Positions 26,250 to 36,173 of a stretch of 50,493 nucleotides of DNA are shown here, in pieces. Source of the stretch: Cellulomonas sp. Lineage in GTDB: Bacteria > Actinomycetota > Actinomycetes > Actinomycetales > Cellulomonadaceae. The stretch spans positions 1-50,493 of the forward strand of contig JADGOR010000005.1 of assembly GCA_017882855.1 (NCBI GenBank). The letters run 5' to 3'. The notes beneath the pieces are model-generated. The model had not been told where the DNA came from. It was given only the letters and a program-made list of their open reading frames with translations, and did no database searches. Position 1 is the stretch's first letter. Each line of letters begins with the position of its first letter. Position numbers and translations under genes: made by a program.

Positions 26250-27200
26250 CTAGTGCGTGCTGCCGTTCCGTAGTGCGGCGACCCACCCGCGGGCGTCGGC
26301 GAACTCGGCGTCGGTGGTACCGACCTGGACCTCGACCGGTGTGCTCACGGCGCTCGGGTACGAGCCGAGGAACCGCACCTGCGGGCACACCCGGTGCAGG
26401 CCCATCAGCGCCTCCGCCATCCGCTCCTCCGCGACATGGCCGATCGCGTCGATCGAGAACGAGTAGCGACCGAGCTCGTCGCCGATGGGCCGCGACTCGA
26501 TCCGCGACAGGTTCACGCCACGCGCCGCGAACTGCTCGAGCATCTCCAGCAGCGCGCCGGCCCGGTCGCTGGCCAGGTGCACGACGAGCGTCGTCTTGTC
26601 CGATCCGGTCGGCGCCGGCACCTGCCCCGGGTGGCCGACGACGACGAACCGGGTCACCGCGGACTCGTTGTCCGACACGTGCTCGGCCAGGACGGCGAGA
26701 CCGTAGTGCGCGAGCGCCGGCGGCGGGACGAGCGCCGCGTCGAAGCTCAGCTGTTCGTCGGTGCCCGCGAGCAGCGCGGCGGGCGCCGTGTTGGAGGTAG
26801 CCGGTACGTGGGTGACGTGCGGCAGGTTCGTGTTCAGCCAGCGCCGGCACTGGGCCCACGCGTGCGGGTGGGCGGAGATCCGGCGGACGTCGGCCAGCCG
26901 GGTCCCGGCCCGAGCGGCGAGAACGAAAGTCACCGGCACGAGCATCTCGCGCAGGAGGACCAACGGAGCGCCGGTGGCCAGGGTGTCCAGGGTCGCCGTG
27001 ACCCCGCCCTCGACGGAGTTCTCGATCGCCACGACCGCGAAGTCCGCATCGTCGGACCGGACTGCTTCGATGGCCCCGACCACGTCGATCTGCGGGAGGT
27101 AGACCGCCTCCTCGGGCGAGGCCACCTGTCGGAGCGCGGCCTCGGTGAAGGTACCGGCCGGTCCGAGGTAGGCGTAGCGGGGCGGGTTCGTGCTGGTCAT
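26250..27200 (-). CDS. pheA: Prephenate dehydratase
   Basis: This is a 316-residue monofunctional prephenate dehydratase that converts prephenate to phenylpyruvate in phenylalanine synthesis. The catalytic domain starts AYLGPAGTFTEAAL and includes AVVAIENSVEGGVTATLDTL. The C-terminal ACT domain holds ESRP, the motif that binds phenylalanine for feedback inhibition. No chorismate mutase domain is present. The ATG at 27200 has AAGGAG seven bases upstream, a clear ribosome binding site, unlike most neighbours. A possible -10 (TAGGTT, minus strand) near 27275-27281 would give a leader of about 65 bases. Confidence 0.97.
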   Translation of the reverse strand: MTSTNPPRYAYLGPAGTFTEAALRQVASPEEAVYLPQIDVVGAIEAVRSDDADFAVVAIENSVEGGVTATLDTLATGAPLVLLREMLVPVTFVLAARAGTRLADVRRISAHPHAWAQCRRWLNTNLPHVTHVPATSNTAPAALLAGTDEQLSFDAALVPPPALAHYGLAVLAEHVSDNESAVTRFVVVGHPGQVPAPTGSDKTTLVVHLASDRAGALLEMLEQFAARGVNLSRIESRPIGDELGRYSFSIDAIGHVAEERMAEALMGLHRVCPQVRFLGSYPSAVSTPVEVQVGTTDAEFADARGWVAALRNGSTH

Positions 27201-27315
27201 CGCCGTGCTCCTTCGGGTCTCGGACGGGCGGGTCGGGGCGATGCGGGCTCCGGGCGCCTCGAGCCTAGCGACGCAACCTAGCCGGTTCAGGTTAGTGCGC
27301 CCGTAGGCTGGTGCG

Positions 27316-29559
27316 ATGCTCCATTTCGCCGCTGCGGGCGCCGGGCGCGCTCGCTCGACCCGTCGGCGCGCGGCGCCGGCCGCCTTCGCCGGATCGCTCG
27401 TCGTGGCCGGGGTGCTCGTGGGTGCCCTCCTCACGGCCGGCGCGGCGAACGCGGCCGATCCGGGCCAAGGGCGCGTCGTCGTCGTCGGGGTCGCCGGGCT
27501 GCGCTGGGCGGACGTGAGCCCTGAGGCCACGCCCGCGCTGTGGAGCCTCGCGCAGCACGCCGCGATCGGGACCGTGGCTGCCCGCAGCGTCCGCTCGTCC
27601 GCGTGCCCGGCGGACGGCTGGCTCGCGATCTCCGCGGGGGCGCGCGCTGCAGATGCTGCCGGGGCGACCGAGGCCGAGTGCCGCACCCTGAGCGACCCGG
27701 GGTTCGGCGCGCCCGTGCCCGGGTGGTCCGACTACCTCGCAGCGGTGCGCGATCAGAGCTACGACGCGCGGCTCGGCACGCTCGGGAGCGCGCTGCGCGC
27801 GTCCGGCGTCTCCGCGTCCGGCTTCGGCCCGGGCGCCGCCATCGCGCTGGCTGACCCGGCTGGTGCCCTGGTGGGCGACCACCATCCGGTTCCGACGGAC
27901 CCGGCAGCGCTGCGTGACGAGCTGGTGGCGGCCATGTCGTCGTCCCGGCTCGTCGTGATCGACGGCGGCGTGGTGCGAGACGGCGGCGGCTCCCCCGACC
28001 CGCGCGCCGGCGCGGTCGCGGCGATCGAGAGCCGGGTAGCGGCGGTGCTCGCCGCGTTGGACGTGGCACGGTCGAGCGCCGGGCTCGATCCGACCTTCCT
28101 GCTGGTGTCGCTCGCTGACTCCGGGACGACGCCGCAGCTGCAGCTCGCGGCCGCGCTGGGCCCGCCCGCCGACGCCGGAGCGGGACGCTTCGACGACGCA
28201 CTGCTCGTCGCCGAATCCACCCGGCAGCCGGCGATGCTCCAGGTCACCGACATCGCACCGACGATCGTCACTGCGCTCGGCCTGCCGCCGGACGCGGACG
28301 GCGGCGCGTTCGTCGGCGCGCCGATCCGCGCGGACGGGAGCGGTGGCTCGGCGGCCGAGCGGCTGGATCTCGTGCTCGACACCGCCCGGCACGCGTCGGC
28401 CGCCGGCCCGGTCGTCACGCCGTTCTTCGGCTGGCTGTTCGGACTCCTCGCACTGCTGGTCGTGGTGGTCGTCGCAGGGCTGGCCCGCCGCTCCTTCGAC
28501 CGGCCCGGTGCGCTCCGTGCCCTGCGGATCGTCGGAGTGGCGTTCGCCGCGACGCCGGTTGCCTCACTTCTGGCGAATGCGGTCCCGTGGTGGCGTTCCG
28601 GCCGCCCCGGTCTGGCCCTCGCGGCCGTCGTCCTGGCCGGTGTCGCAGTCATCGGCGCGCTCGCGCTCCTGCCACGCTCGCGCCGTCGGCCGCTCGGTCC
28701 GACGACCGTCGTCGCGGCGATCACGACCGTGGTGATCGCGGCCGACGTGGTCGCGGGGGCGCACCTGCAGGTGTCCGCCGCGATGGGTGTCCAACCGCTC
28801 GTCGCGGGCCGGTTCTACGGCTTCAACAACAGCGCATTCGCGATGTTCGCGGCCTCCTCGCTGCTGCTCGCCGCGGCGCTCGCCAACCCCTTGGTCCGAA
28901 ATGGCCGCCGAGGCCAGGCCGCGGCGCTCGTCGGCGTCATCGGCCTGGTCGCGACGGTGCTGGACGGCGCTCCGGGGATAGGCAGCGACTTCGGCGGCCC
29001 GGCGGAGCTCTTCTCGGCCTTCGCGGTGCTGGCCCTCCTCGCCGCCGGGATCCGGTTGACCTGGGCCCGGGTGCTCGGCGTGCTGCTGGCCGGCGGCGCG
29101 ATCCTCGGCGTCTTCGCCTTCGTCGACTGGCTGCGGCCCGCCGCGAGCCGGACCCACCTGGGCAGATTCGTGCAGACCGCGATCGACGGCGGGGTCTGGC
29201 CGGTGGCCCGGCGCAAGCTAGGGCAGAGCCTCGGCCCGGTGTTCGGCAGCTGGACCGGTCTGCTGGCTCTCGCGGCAGTGATCCTGATCGTCGTCGGCCT
29301 GTGGCAAGCGTGGCGTCGCTCGGCGAGGGCGCCTGACGGCGGCGCGCTCACCCAGCTGGCGGGCGATGAAGGTGCCGAGGCGCTTCGCACCGAGCTACCG
29401 ATGCTGCGGCCGGTGGTCCTCGCGCTCGCGATCGCCCTCGGCATCGGGTTCCTGGTGAACGACTCGGGCATCACCATCCCGGCGATCGGCATCGCGGTGG
29501 CGCTCCCCCTGCTGCTCGCGACGTGCTCGACCTGGTTGCTGGGGCGACCGGCGCGCTAG
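27316..29559 (+). CDS. Large membrane protein with alkaline-phosphatase-like ectodomain
   Basis: This is a 747-residue protein. A signal or membrane helix (about 22-45, ending TAGAANA) precedes an extracytoplasmic domain of about 320 residues that starts GRVVVVGVAGLRWADVSP and ends LQVTDIAPTIVTALGLP, resembling the edges of the alkaline phosphatase/sulfatase fold. The usual metal-binding DG after the first strand is GVAG here, so catalytic activity is doubtful. About ten membrane helices follow (375-745). The architecture is common in actinobacteria but has no assigned function known to me. The ATG at 27316 lies six bases after TAGGCT. The stop is shared with the convergent gene through the palindrome CTAG. 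Confidence 0.75.
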   Translation: MLHFAAAGAGRARSTRRRAAPAAFAGSLVVAGVLVGALLTAGAANAADPGQGRVVVVGVAGLRWADVSPEATPALWSLAQHAAIGTVAARSVRSSACPADGWLAISAGARAADAAGATEAECRTLSDPGFGAPVPGWSDYLAAVRDQSYDARLGTLGSALRASGVSASGFGPGAAIALADPAGALVGDHHPVPTDPAALRDELVAAMSSSRLVVIDGGVVRDGGGSPDPRAGAVAAIESRVAAVLAALDVARSSAGLDPTFLLVSLADSGTTPQLQLAAALGPPADAGAGRFDDALLVAESTRQPAMLQVTDIAPTIVTALGLPPDADGGAFVGAPIRADGSGGSAAERLDLVLDTARHASAAGPVVTPFFGWLFGLLALLVVVVVAGLARRSFDRPGALRALRIVGVAFAATPVASLLANAVPWWRSGRPGLALAAVVLAGVAVIGALALLPRSRRRPLGPTTVVAAITTVVIAADVVAGAHLQVSAAMGVQPLVAGRFYGFNNSAFAMFAASSLLLAAALANPLVRNGRRGQAAALVGVIGLVATVLDGAPGIGSDFGGPAELFSAFAVLALLAAGIRLTWARVLGVLLAGGAILGVFAFVDWLRPAASRTHLGRFVQTAIDGGVWPVARRKLGQSLGPVFGSWTGLLALAAVILIVVGLWQAWRRSARAPDGGALTQLAGDEGAEALRTELPMLRPVVLALAIALGIGFLVNDSGITIPAIGIAVALPLLLATCSTWLLGRPAR

Positions 29560-30365
29560 CCCTGCTTCTTGCCTTGCTGCTTGCCATGCTTCTTGCCCTG
29601 GTCGCTGCGCCGGGGCGCGACCCGCTCCCGGACGCCGTCGACGACGTCGCGGACCCGGCGCGCGTTGATCGCGAGCAGCACGTCGCGGTACTGGGCGGCA
29701 CGGTGCAGCTGCCCACGGAGGTCGTTGCCGGAGCCGCGGTGGGTCAGGTCGCACGGCACCTCGACCGCGACGAAACCCTTGCCGACCAGGTCCATGGTCA
29801 TGCCCGTCTCAACGCCCCAGCCGTGCGCGAGAGGGGTCGCAGCCTCGAACGCCTCCCTGGTCAGGCACCGCGTCCCGGAGAGCGGCTGTCGAGGTGTCCA
29901 ACCCGTCGACTGCCGGATGGCCTTGCGCGCAAGAGAGATCACGAATCCGTGTCCACCGGCGCTGGCGGGCCGCGGGATGACGGCGATCGACAGGTCGGCC
30001 TTCTGCTCGAGCACCGGCGTCACGAGCGGCGCCGTGTTGACCGCCGACTCGCCCAGGTCGCCGTCGATGAACAGCAGGAGCCGAGGCGGTCGGTCGGGCG
30101 CGTCGCGCATCTCGACGACCGCGGCGCCGGTCTCCATCGCGGCGGCCTTGCCGCGGTTGTGCGAGTGGCGGACGACGACAGCGCCGGCCTCCCGCGCGAT
30201 GTCCTGGGTCTTGTCCTCGCTGCCGTCGTCGACGACGAGAACGAGGTCGACATGGGGGATCGCGCGGGCGGCGCGGACAGTGGTGGCGATCATCCCGGCC
30301 TCGTCCTTGGCGGGAATGATGACGGCAACGCGCTGCTCGCTCCGGTCGCCGCGCTGCGCAGTCAC
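29556..30365 (-). CDS. Family 2 glycosyltransferase
   Basis: This is a 269-residue GT-A fold glycosyltransferase. The N-terminal VAVIIPAKDEAGMI, the VVDDGSEDKT loop and the metal-binding LFIDGDLG are diagnostic of family 2. The region SGTRCLTREAF and GWGVETGMTMD is reminiscent of glucosyl-3-phosphoglycerate synthases and dolichyl-phosphate-type enzymes, but I cannot assign a substrate. The C-terminus is a Lys/Gln/Gly tail (GKKHGKQQGKKQG) that could bind membrane or nucleic acid. The GTG at 30365 lies six bases after TAGGCT (minus strand, 30372-30377). Confidence 0.85.
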   Translation of the reverse strand: MTAQRGDRSEQRVAVIIPAKDEAGMIATTVRAARAIPHVDLVLVVDDGSEDKTQDIAREAGAVVVRHSHNRGKAAAMETGAAVVEMRDAPDRPPRLLLFIDGDLGESAVNTAPLVTPVLEQKADLSIAVIPRPASAGGHGFVISLARKAIRQSTGWTPRQPLSGTRCLTREAFEAATPLAHGWGVETGMTMDLVGKGFVAVEVPCDLTHRGSGNDLRGQLHRAAQYRDVLLAINARRVRDVVDGVRERVAPRRSDQGKKHGKQQGKKQG

Positions 30366-30411
30366 CTTTTCAGCCTAGCGATGCGAGCGGGCCCACGGCT
30401 GGTCGCAACGC

Positions 30412-31242
30412 TCAGCGCAGGGTGAGCTGCCGGGAGACGAGCCCGGCGCGAGCGCGGCGCTCGTTCCCGTCGAGCGGTGCGTCGTCGGCCAGGGCGGCCT
30501 CGAGACGGAACTGAAAGGCGACGGTCGGCTGCTCGATGTCCGCCGCCTCGGTGCCGGGGACCAGGTCCCATACCGGAACGACGATCCCGCACGAGCGGAA
30601 GGCGCCGACGAGCCTGGTGCCCGCGCCGAGCGTCGCCTCGCGCCGCGCGTGCAACCTGGCCAGCGCGTCGAGGAGCTTCTCCTCCTCGTGCGGCATCGCC
30701 CAGCGCAGGAACTCCCGGTCTCCCATCCGGCACCAGTAGGCGCTCTCGACGCCGGTGAGCTTGACGGTCGGGACCACGGTCGCGTTCGCCTCGTCGAGCG
30801 AGGCCTTGGCCTCCGCACTGACGTCCGCGTCCGGCGCCAACCAGAAGTCGAAGCCGTCGTGAACGGTCACCTCGAAGGTGTCGCTCGGTTCGAGGACGTC
30901 CTGCAGGCGTGGGCCCGGGATCGCGGCCGGAGCGTGCTCGAGGGGGTTGCCCGGTTCGAGCGCACCCCCGGCGATCAGGTTCGCCGCGATGTCGCGGCTC
31001 GCGTCGCCCGAGCTGGGGATGGCCTGGAGCGCGACCAGCAGCACGCCGTCGGCACGGTGCAGGGCGGGCCAACCGGCGGGGAGCACGGTCGCGATGACGA
31101 CGTCGCGGGCGCCGTAGGCCTTGCGGGTCCGCACCGTCGCGGTGGCCGACGGGACCACTTCGCGCAGCGCCACCCAGTCGGCCTCACCGGGCAGCCCTTC
31201 GAACGGGCGCAGCACGAATTCGACGGAAGTCTTTGATGCCAT
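30412..31242 (-). CDS. DUF5926 family protein
   Basis: This is a 276-residue cytoplasmic protein of a family found in actinomycetes (DUF5926). The start [20 protein letters not shown] and the central [12 protein letters not shown] are characteristic. No known catalytic motif, membrane helix or signal peptide is seen. The ATG at 31242 lies six bases after TACGCT (minus strand, 31249-31254), so it is probably leaderless. It diverges from pgm over 84 bases and precedes the glycosyltransferase by 46 bases. Confidence 0.75.
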   Translation of the reverse strand: MASKTSVEFVLRPFEGLPGEADWVALREVVPSATATVRTRKAYGARDVVIATVLPAGWPALHRADGVLLVALQAIPSSGDASRDIAANLIAGGALEPGNPLEHAPAAIPGPRLQDVLEPSDTFEVTVHDGFDFWLAPDADVSAEAKASLDEANATVVPTVKLTGVESAYWCRMGDREFLRWAMPHEEEKLLDALARLHARREATLGAGTRLVGAFRSCGIVVPVWDLVPGTEAADIEQPTVAFQFRLEAALADDAPLDGNERRARAGLVSRQLTLR

Positions 31243-31326
31243 GGTGCGAGCGTACCGGGGGGTGGCCGGCGCGACCCGCGCAGACCTGGCTGGCTGGGTC
31301 CCAGCCGCCGGTGGCAGGATCGGCGC

Positions 31327-33015
31327 ATGCACCCACGCGCCGGGACTGTGGCCCTACCCGAAGATCTGATCGATGTCGACGCGCTCGTCGCGGCGTACTA
31401 CGACCGCGCACCGGACGTCGACGACCCCGCGCAGCAAGTCGTGTTCGGGACCTCGGGGCATCGCGGCTCGAGCCTCGACGGCGCCTTCAACGAGGCCCAC
31501 ATCATCGCGATCACGACGGCGATAGTGGAGTACCGGCGCGGCCAGGGCTTCGACGGGCCGCTGTTCATCGGACGAGACACCCACGGGCTCTCGCTCCCGG
31601 CCTGGCGGACTGCGCTGGAGGTGCTCGCCGCCGCGGGCGTTCACGTACAGATCGATGCTCGCGCTTCGTACACACCGACGCCGGCCGTCTCCCACGCGAT
31701 TCTGCGCCACAACGGCGCCGGCACCACCGCGGGGGTCCGGACCTCCGGTGCGGGCCTCGCGGACGGCATCGTCGTCACGCCGTCGCACAACCCGCCACGG
31801 GACGGTGGTTTCAAGTACAACCCGCCGCACGGCGGGCCCGCAGACTCAGACGCGACCGGCTGGATCGCGCGACGCGCGAACGAGCTGCTGCGTTCCGGCG
31901 TGGCCGCGGTCCCGCGGCTGAGCCTCGATGCCGCGCTCGCCGCCGAGACCACGGGTCGGCACGACTTCCTCGGCACCTACGTCGACGACCTCGCGTCGGT
32001 CCTGGACCTCGACGCGATCCGGCGGGCGGGCGTCCGCATCGGCGCCGACCCGCTCGGCGGCGCCTCGGTGGAGTACTGGGGCGCCATCGGCGAGAAGTAC
32101 GCGCTCGACCTGACCGTGGTGAACCCGACGGTCGACCCGCGCTGGGCCTTCATGACCCTGGACTGGGACGGCAAGATCCGGATGGACTGCTCATCGCCGT
32201 ACGCGATGGCCTCCCTCGTCACGACGATGGCGGGCGGTGGACCCGGCCGCCCGGCGCCGTACGACATCGCGACCGGGAACGATGCCGACTCCGACCGGCA
32301 CGGCATCGTCACGCCGGACGCCGGCCTGATGAACCCGAACCACTACCTCGCGGTGGCGATCTCCTACCTGTACGGCGGGGCGCGGTCGAACTGGCCGGCG
32401 TCGGCGGCGGTGGGCAAGACCCTCGTCTCCTCGGCCTTGATCGACCGGGTCGCGGCATCGCTGGATCGCCGCCTGCTCGAGGTGCCCGTCGGCTTCAAGT
32501 GGTTCGTGCCGGGACTGCTCGACGCGTCGGTCGCGTTCGGTGGCGAGGAGTCGGCCGGTGCGTCGTTCTTGCGCCGCGACGGCTCAGTCTGGACCACGGA
32601 CAAGGACGGGATCCTGCTCGCGCTGCTCGCCTCCGAGATCCAGGCGGTCACCGGTCGCTCGCCCTCGCAGCTGCACGCCGACCTGGTCTCACGGTTCGGT
32701 GAGTCCTGGTACGCCCGGGTCGATGCGCCCGCGACGCGCGCGGAGAAGGCGACCCTCGCGGCGCTCACTCCGGACCGGGTCACCTCGACGACGCTGGCCG
32801 GCGAGCCGATCACCGCGACCCTGACGGCCGCACCAGGGAACGGCGCGGCGATCGGTGGCCTCAAGGTCACCACCGAGAAGGCGTGGTTCGCCGCGCGGCC
32901 GTCGGGCACCGAGGACGTGTACAAGATCTACGCCGAGTCGTTCGTCAGCGCCGAGCACCTGACCCAGGTGCAGGACGCCGCTCGTCAGCTCGTCAGCGAC
33001 GCCCTCGCCGGCTGA
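31327..33015 (+). CDS. pgm: Phosphoglucomutase (alpha-D-glucose specific)
   Basis: This is a 562-residue phosphohexomutase that interconverts glucose 1-phosphate and glucose 6-phosphate, feeding glycogen, trehalose and cell-wall sugar synthesis. The phosphoserine is Ser153 in [11 protein letters not shown], the Mg2+ ligands are Asp319, Asp321 and Asp323 in [10 protein letters not shown], the sugar-binding loop is [10 protein letters not shown] and the phosphate-binding loop [15 protein letters not shown]. Length is normal for the Pgm class. The ATG at 31327 lies six bases after CAGGAT. Confidence 0.97.
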   Translation: MHPRAGTVALPEDLIDVDALVAAYYDRAPDVDDPAQQVVFGTSGHRGSSLDGAFNEAHIIAITTAIVEYRRGQGFDGPLFIGRDTHGLSLPAWRTALEVLAAAGVHVQIDARASYTPTPAVSHAILRHNGAGTTAGVRTSGAGLADGIVVTPSHNPPRDGGFKYNPPHGGPADSDATGWIARRANELLRSGVAAVPRLSLDAALAAETTGRHDFLGTYVDDLASVLDLDAIRRAGVRIGADPLGGASVEYWGAIGEKYALDLTVVNPTVDPRWAFMTLDWDGKIRMDCSSPYAMASLVTTMAGGGPGRPAPYDIATGNDADSDRHGIVTPDAGLMNPNHYLAVAISYLYGGARSNWPASAAVGKTLVSSALIDRVAASLDRRLLEVPVGFKWFVPGLLDASVAFGGEESAGASFLRRDGSVWTTDKDGILLALLASEIQAVTGRSPSQLHADLVSRFGESWYARVDAPATRAEKATLAALTPDRVTSTTLAGEPITATLTAAPGNGAAIGGLKVTTEKAWFAARPSGTEDVYKIYAESFVSAEHLTQVQDAARQLVSDALAG

Positions 33016-33114
33016 TCGACTCGCTCCGGCGCGGCTGGCTGGAATCCCGGGTGGTCGAGTGCAACCGGGCCGCCGCTGGTCAAATGGCTTGGCGCCGAGT
33101 GGCAGGATCGATGG

Positions 33115-34380
33115 GTGCTCCAGCCGTATCGCGCTGTGCTGTCTACCCCTGGCGCGCTGCGATTCTCGGCAGCCGCGTTCGTCGCGCGTGCCCCGATGTC
33201 GATGGTCAGCATCGCGATGGTGCTGATGATCTCCGCGGAGTACGGCTCGTACGGCCTGGCCGGCAAGGTCTCAGCCGCCCATGTCCTCGTCGCGGGCGGC
33301 TCGAACCCGATCCTGGCCCGCTTGATCGACCGGCACGGGCAGGCAACGGCGATCCGGCCCGTCCTCGCCATCGGCGCCGTGGGTCTCGTCGGGCTGATCG
33401 TGACCGGATCTGTACATGGTCCGGAGTGGGCCTTGTACGCCACGGCCATGCTCGCCGCTCTGTCGACCGGTCCAACCGGTGCGATGGTCCGCTCACGTTG
33501 GACGCACGCCCTCACCGACCCTCGCGACCTGCACACCGCCTACGCGCTGGAGTCCTCGCTCGACGAGCTCTTGTTCATCGTCGGCCCGGCGCTGGCCACC
33601 GTGCTCTGCACGAACGTCGCACCGGTCGCCGGACTCGTACTACCCGTCTTCGCCGCGGCCGCCGGCGGGTACTGGTTCTTGTCGCAACGCGCGACCGAGC
33701 CGCCGTCCCTGCGTTCGAGGTCCGAGTCGGGAGTGGCGTCCCGCGACGCCGAGGGGCCGCGGACCTCGGTCCTTCGCTCCGCCGGGATGCGGGTCCTTGC
33801 CCTGATCTTCGTGGCGGTGGGCGCACTCTTCGGCGCGTGCGACGTCGCGACCGTGGCATTCACCGAGGAGCACGGGCACAAGGGCGCCACCGGCATCGTG
33901 CTCGGGGTGTTCGCGCTCGGCTCGTTCCTGGCCGGTCTCCTGTATGGAGCGCACCAGTGGCTGTCGCCCTTGTCGCGCCGGTTCGTCATCCTCGTCGCGG
34001 CTCTCGCGCTGGGCGTCTCCGTCTTCTTCTTCGTGACGAGCATCCCGATGCTCGCGGCCGTCATGTTCGTCGTCGGCTTCGCCATCGCACCAACCCTGAT
34101 CACCGGGAACCAGCTGATTCAACGACTGGTGCCCGGCCGACAACTGACCCAGGGCTTCGCCTGGTCGGGGACGGCGATCAGCCTCGGCGTCGCCGCCGGG
34201 TCGGCCCTGGCCGGCATGGCGATCGACCGGATCGGATCCCGCGGCGGCTACCTCGTGGTGATGGGCTCCGCCGTGTGCGCGGCCGTCATCGCGATCTCCG
34301 CCGTACGTGCGCTCCGCGGTGAGCGCGGCGGGGTGGCCTCCGGCCGGACCTCGGTCGCACCGAGCACAGCCGGCGGGTGA
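33115..34380 (+). CDS. MFS transporter
   Basis: This is a 421-residue major facilitator protein with about twelve hydrophobic segments in two halves separated by a charged loop near residues 196-220 (RATEPPSLRSRSESG). An acidic/aromatic loop between helices 4 and 5 (SRWTHALTDPRDLHTAYALES) is typical of actinobacterial members of this family. The substrate is unknown. The GTG at 33115 lies six bases after CAGGAT, matching the leaderless pattern of pgm upstream. It is 99 bases from pgm. Confidence 0.85.
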   Translation: MLQPYRAVLSTPGALRFSAAAFVARAPMSMVSIAMVLMISAEYGSYGLAGKVSAAHVLVAGGSNPILARLIDRHGQATAIRPVLAIGAVGLVGLIVTGSVHGPEWALYATAMLAALSTGPTGAMVRSRWTHALTDPRDLHTAYALESSLDELLFIVGPALATVLCTNVAPVAGLVLPVFAAAAGGYWFLSQRATEPPSLRSRSESGVASRDAEGPRTSVLRSAGMRVLALIFVAVGALFGACDVATVAFTEEHGHKGATGIVLGVFALGSFLAGLLYGAHQWLSPLSRRFVILVAALALGVSVFFFVTSIPMLAAVMFVVGFAIAPTLITGNQLIQRLVPGRQLTQGFAWSGTAISLGVAAGSALAGMAIDRIGSRGGYLVVMGSAVCAAVIAISAVRALRGERGGVASGRTSVAPSTAGG

Positions 34381-34453
34381 ACCTCCGTCAACAGCGCGCG
34401 GTGCGCGGCGAACAGCGCGCGGCGGATGCGTCGTCGGGGTCCCATCGTTCCGA

Positions 34454-34482
34454 TTGACGCTTCATCTAAAGCGACGGATAGT
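34454..34482 (+). promoter_or_regulatory. Sigma-70-like promoter for the YCII-like gene
   Basis: TTGACG (34454-34459), a 17-base spacer and GATAGT (34477-34482) lie about 34 bases before the start codon. Confidence 0.5.
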
Positions 34483-34515
34483 GGCGAGGACATCCGCAAC
34501 GACCGAGGAGTCAGC

Positions 34516-34842
34516 ATGACCAAGTTCTTGCTCACCTATACGACGTCGACGGTGGCCACGGAGCCGATGACGAGCAGCAATCCCGAGAGCGCGCAAACCG
34601 AGATGGATGCCTGGAACGCATGGGCCGCGCGGTGCGGAGCGCACCTGATCGACTTCGGCGCACCGCTGGGAAACGGACAGACCGTGACGGGCGCGGGCGC
34701 CGGCCCGAGCAGCGGCGGCGTCACCGGCTACTCGCTCGTCGGGGCCGACAGCATGGACGAGGCCGTCGCACTCCTCGATGGCCATCCGTTCTTCGCCGAC
34801 CCGGGCGCTGCGATCGACGTGTACGAGTCCCTACCCATGTGA
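34516..34842 (+). CDS. YCII-related small protein
   Basis: This is a 108-residue protein with the ferredoxin-like fold pattern of YCII/DGPF proteins: TKFLLTYTT strand, a helix with MDAWNAWAARCGAHLIDFGAPLG, GYSLVGADSMDEAVALLDGHPF and the final DVYESLPM strand. Some members have dehydrochlorinase-like or unknown functions; others accompany ECF sigma factors. The ATG at 34516 has GAGGAG six bases upstream. Confidence 0.75.
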   Translation: MTKFLLTYTTSTVATEPMTSSNPESAQTEMDAWNAWAARCGAHLIDFGAPLGNGQTVTGAGAGPSSGGVTGYSLVGADSMDEAVALLDGHPFFADPGAAIDVYESLPM

Positions 34843-35084
34843 GCTCGGCCGCGGGTCGAAGGGGCGGGCGGTGCCACCGACGTGATCAGCGGGGCATCGA
34901 GCGCCCCGGCGACGTCCTGTGCAGAGACCGCACGGCGCTGGCTGACCCAACGCCGAGGTAGCGCCTCAGCGTCAGGGCATGGGGCCTGGAGTCCCGATCG
35001 TGACGCGATGGGTCTACCTCGGCGCGAGCGCACGCCGGGTCGGGGCTCCGGGTAATGGGTTCCTGGTTCGCGGGCGGCAGCAAC
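34843..35084. other. Intergenic region before the ABC cluster
   Basis: I see no gene in these 242 bases. A weak 6-bp hairpin (CGGGGC/GCCCCG, 34890-34908) could end the upstream transcript. The -10 box TAACCT of the next gene follows at 35085-35090. Confidence 0.45.
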
Positions 35085-35096
35085 TAACCTTGCGCA

Positions 35097-36173
35097 GTGC
35101 GTTCGGACGGCGTCGCCGTCGACGACATATCGGCGAACCCCGAGGAGAGCACCCCCGTGATCCGGGTCGAAGGCCTGACCAAGGAGTTCACCCGACCTAA
35201 GCGCCAGACCGGCCACTTCGCCGGGCTGCGCACCATGGCGACCCGCGAGGTCGAGCGCACCACCGCCGTCGACGACGTCTCGTTCGACATCCAGTCCGGC
35301 GAGATGGTCGGCTACATCGGCCCGAACGGCGCCGGCAAGAGCACCACGATCAAGATCATGACCGGCATCCTGGTGCCCACCTCAGGCACGGTCGAGGTCG
35401 GCGGCGTCGTGCCGTGGAAGGACCGCCAGCGAAACGCCCTGCAGATCGGCGTGGTGTTCGGTCAGCGCACCCAGCTCTGGTGGGACCTGCCGCTCAAGGA
35501 CTCGCTCGACCTCATCGCGACCCTGTACCGGATGCCGCCGGAGCTGTACCGGAAGCAGTTCGACCGGTTCGTCGACATGCTCGACATGGCCGAGTTCCTG
35601 GACCGGCCGGTGCGGCAGCTGAGCCTCGGCCAGCGGATGCGTGGCGACCTCGCCGCGGCGATGCTCTACCAGCCTCGCATCCTCTACCTGGACGAGCCGA
35701 CGATCGGGCTCGACGTCGTCGCTAAGGCCACCATGCGGGACTTCATCGAAGAGGTGAACCGAGAGCACGGCACCACGGTGGTGCTGACCACCCACGACAT
35801 CGCCGACGTCGAGCGGCTCTGCTCCCGCGTCATCCTGATCGACCACGGTCGGGTGCTCTACGACGGGACCCCCGCCGAGCTGAAGCTGCGGTACGCGCCG
35901 CACCGAACGCTCGTCGTCCGGGTGGCGGGTGACGGCGAGCAGACCGACCCGATGACCGACGCCGACGTCGCGGCGTTCGGTGCCGAGATCGTGCCCGACG
36001 ACGGCGCGGATCCGGACCTGGTGCGACTGCGGTTCGAGGGTGGCCGGACGGCGGCGTCGGACCTGATCGCGGCGCTCGCCGCGCGGTACTCGATCGCCGA
36101 CGTGTCGATCGTCGAGCCGGACCTCGAAGGCGTGGTGCGCCAGATCTACTTGCGGCAGGGGTTGCCGGAATGA
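35097..36173 (+). CDS. ABC exporter ATPase (COG4586 type)
   Basis: This is a 358-residue ATPase. It has Walker A GPNGAGKST at 75-83, a Q-loop in GVVFGQRTQLWWDLPLKDS (the FGQRxQLWWDLP motif marks the COG4586 group), signature LSLGQRMRGDLAAAML, Walker B LYLDEPTIGLD and switch histidine TTHDIADVE. It pairs with the two following permeases, the three-gene layout typical of COG4586-COG4587-COG3694 exporters. The GTG at 35097 lies six bases after TAACCT. The stop overlaps the next start (ATGA). Confidence 0.92.
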   Translation: MRSDGVAVDDISANPEESTPVIRVEGLTKEFTRPKRQTGHFAGLRTMATREVERTTAVDDVSFDIQSGEMVGYIGPNGAGKSTTIKIMTGILVPTSGTVEVGGVVPWKDRQRNALQIGVVFGQRTQLWWDLPLKDSLDLIATLYRMPPELYRKQFDRFVDMLDMAEFLDRPVRQLSLGQRMRGDLAAAMLYQPRILYLDEPTIGLDVVAKATMRDFIEEVNREHGTTVVLTTHDIADVERLCSRVILIDHGRVLYDGTPAELKLRYAPHRTLVVRVAGDGEQTDPMTDADVAAFGAEIVPDDGADPDLVRLRFEGGRTAASDLIAALAARYSIADVSIVEPDLEGVVRQIYLRQGLPE

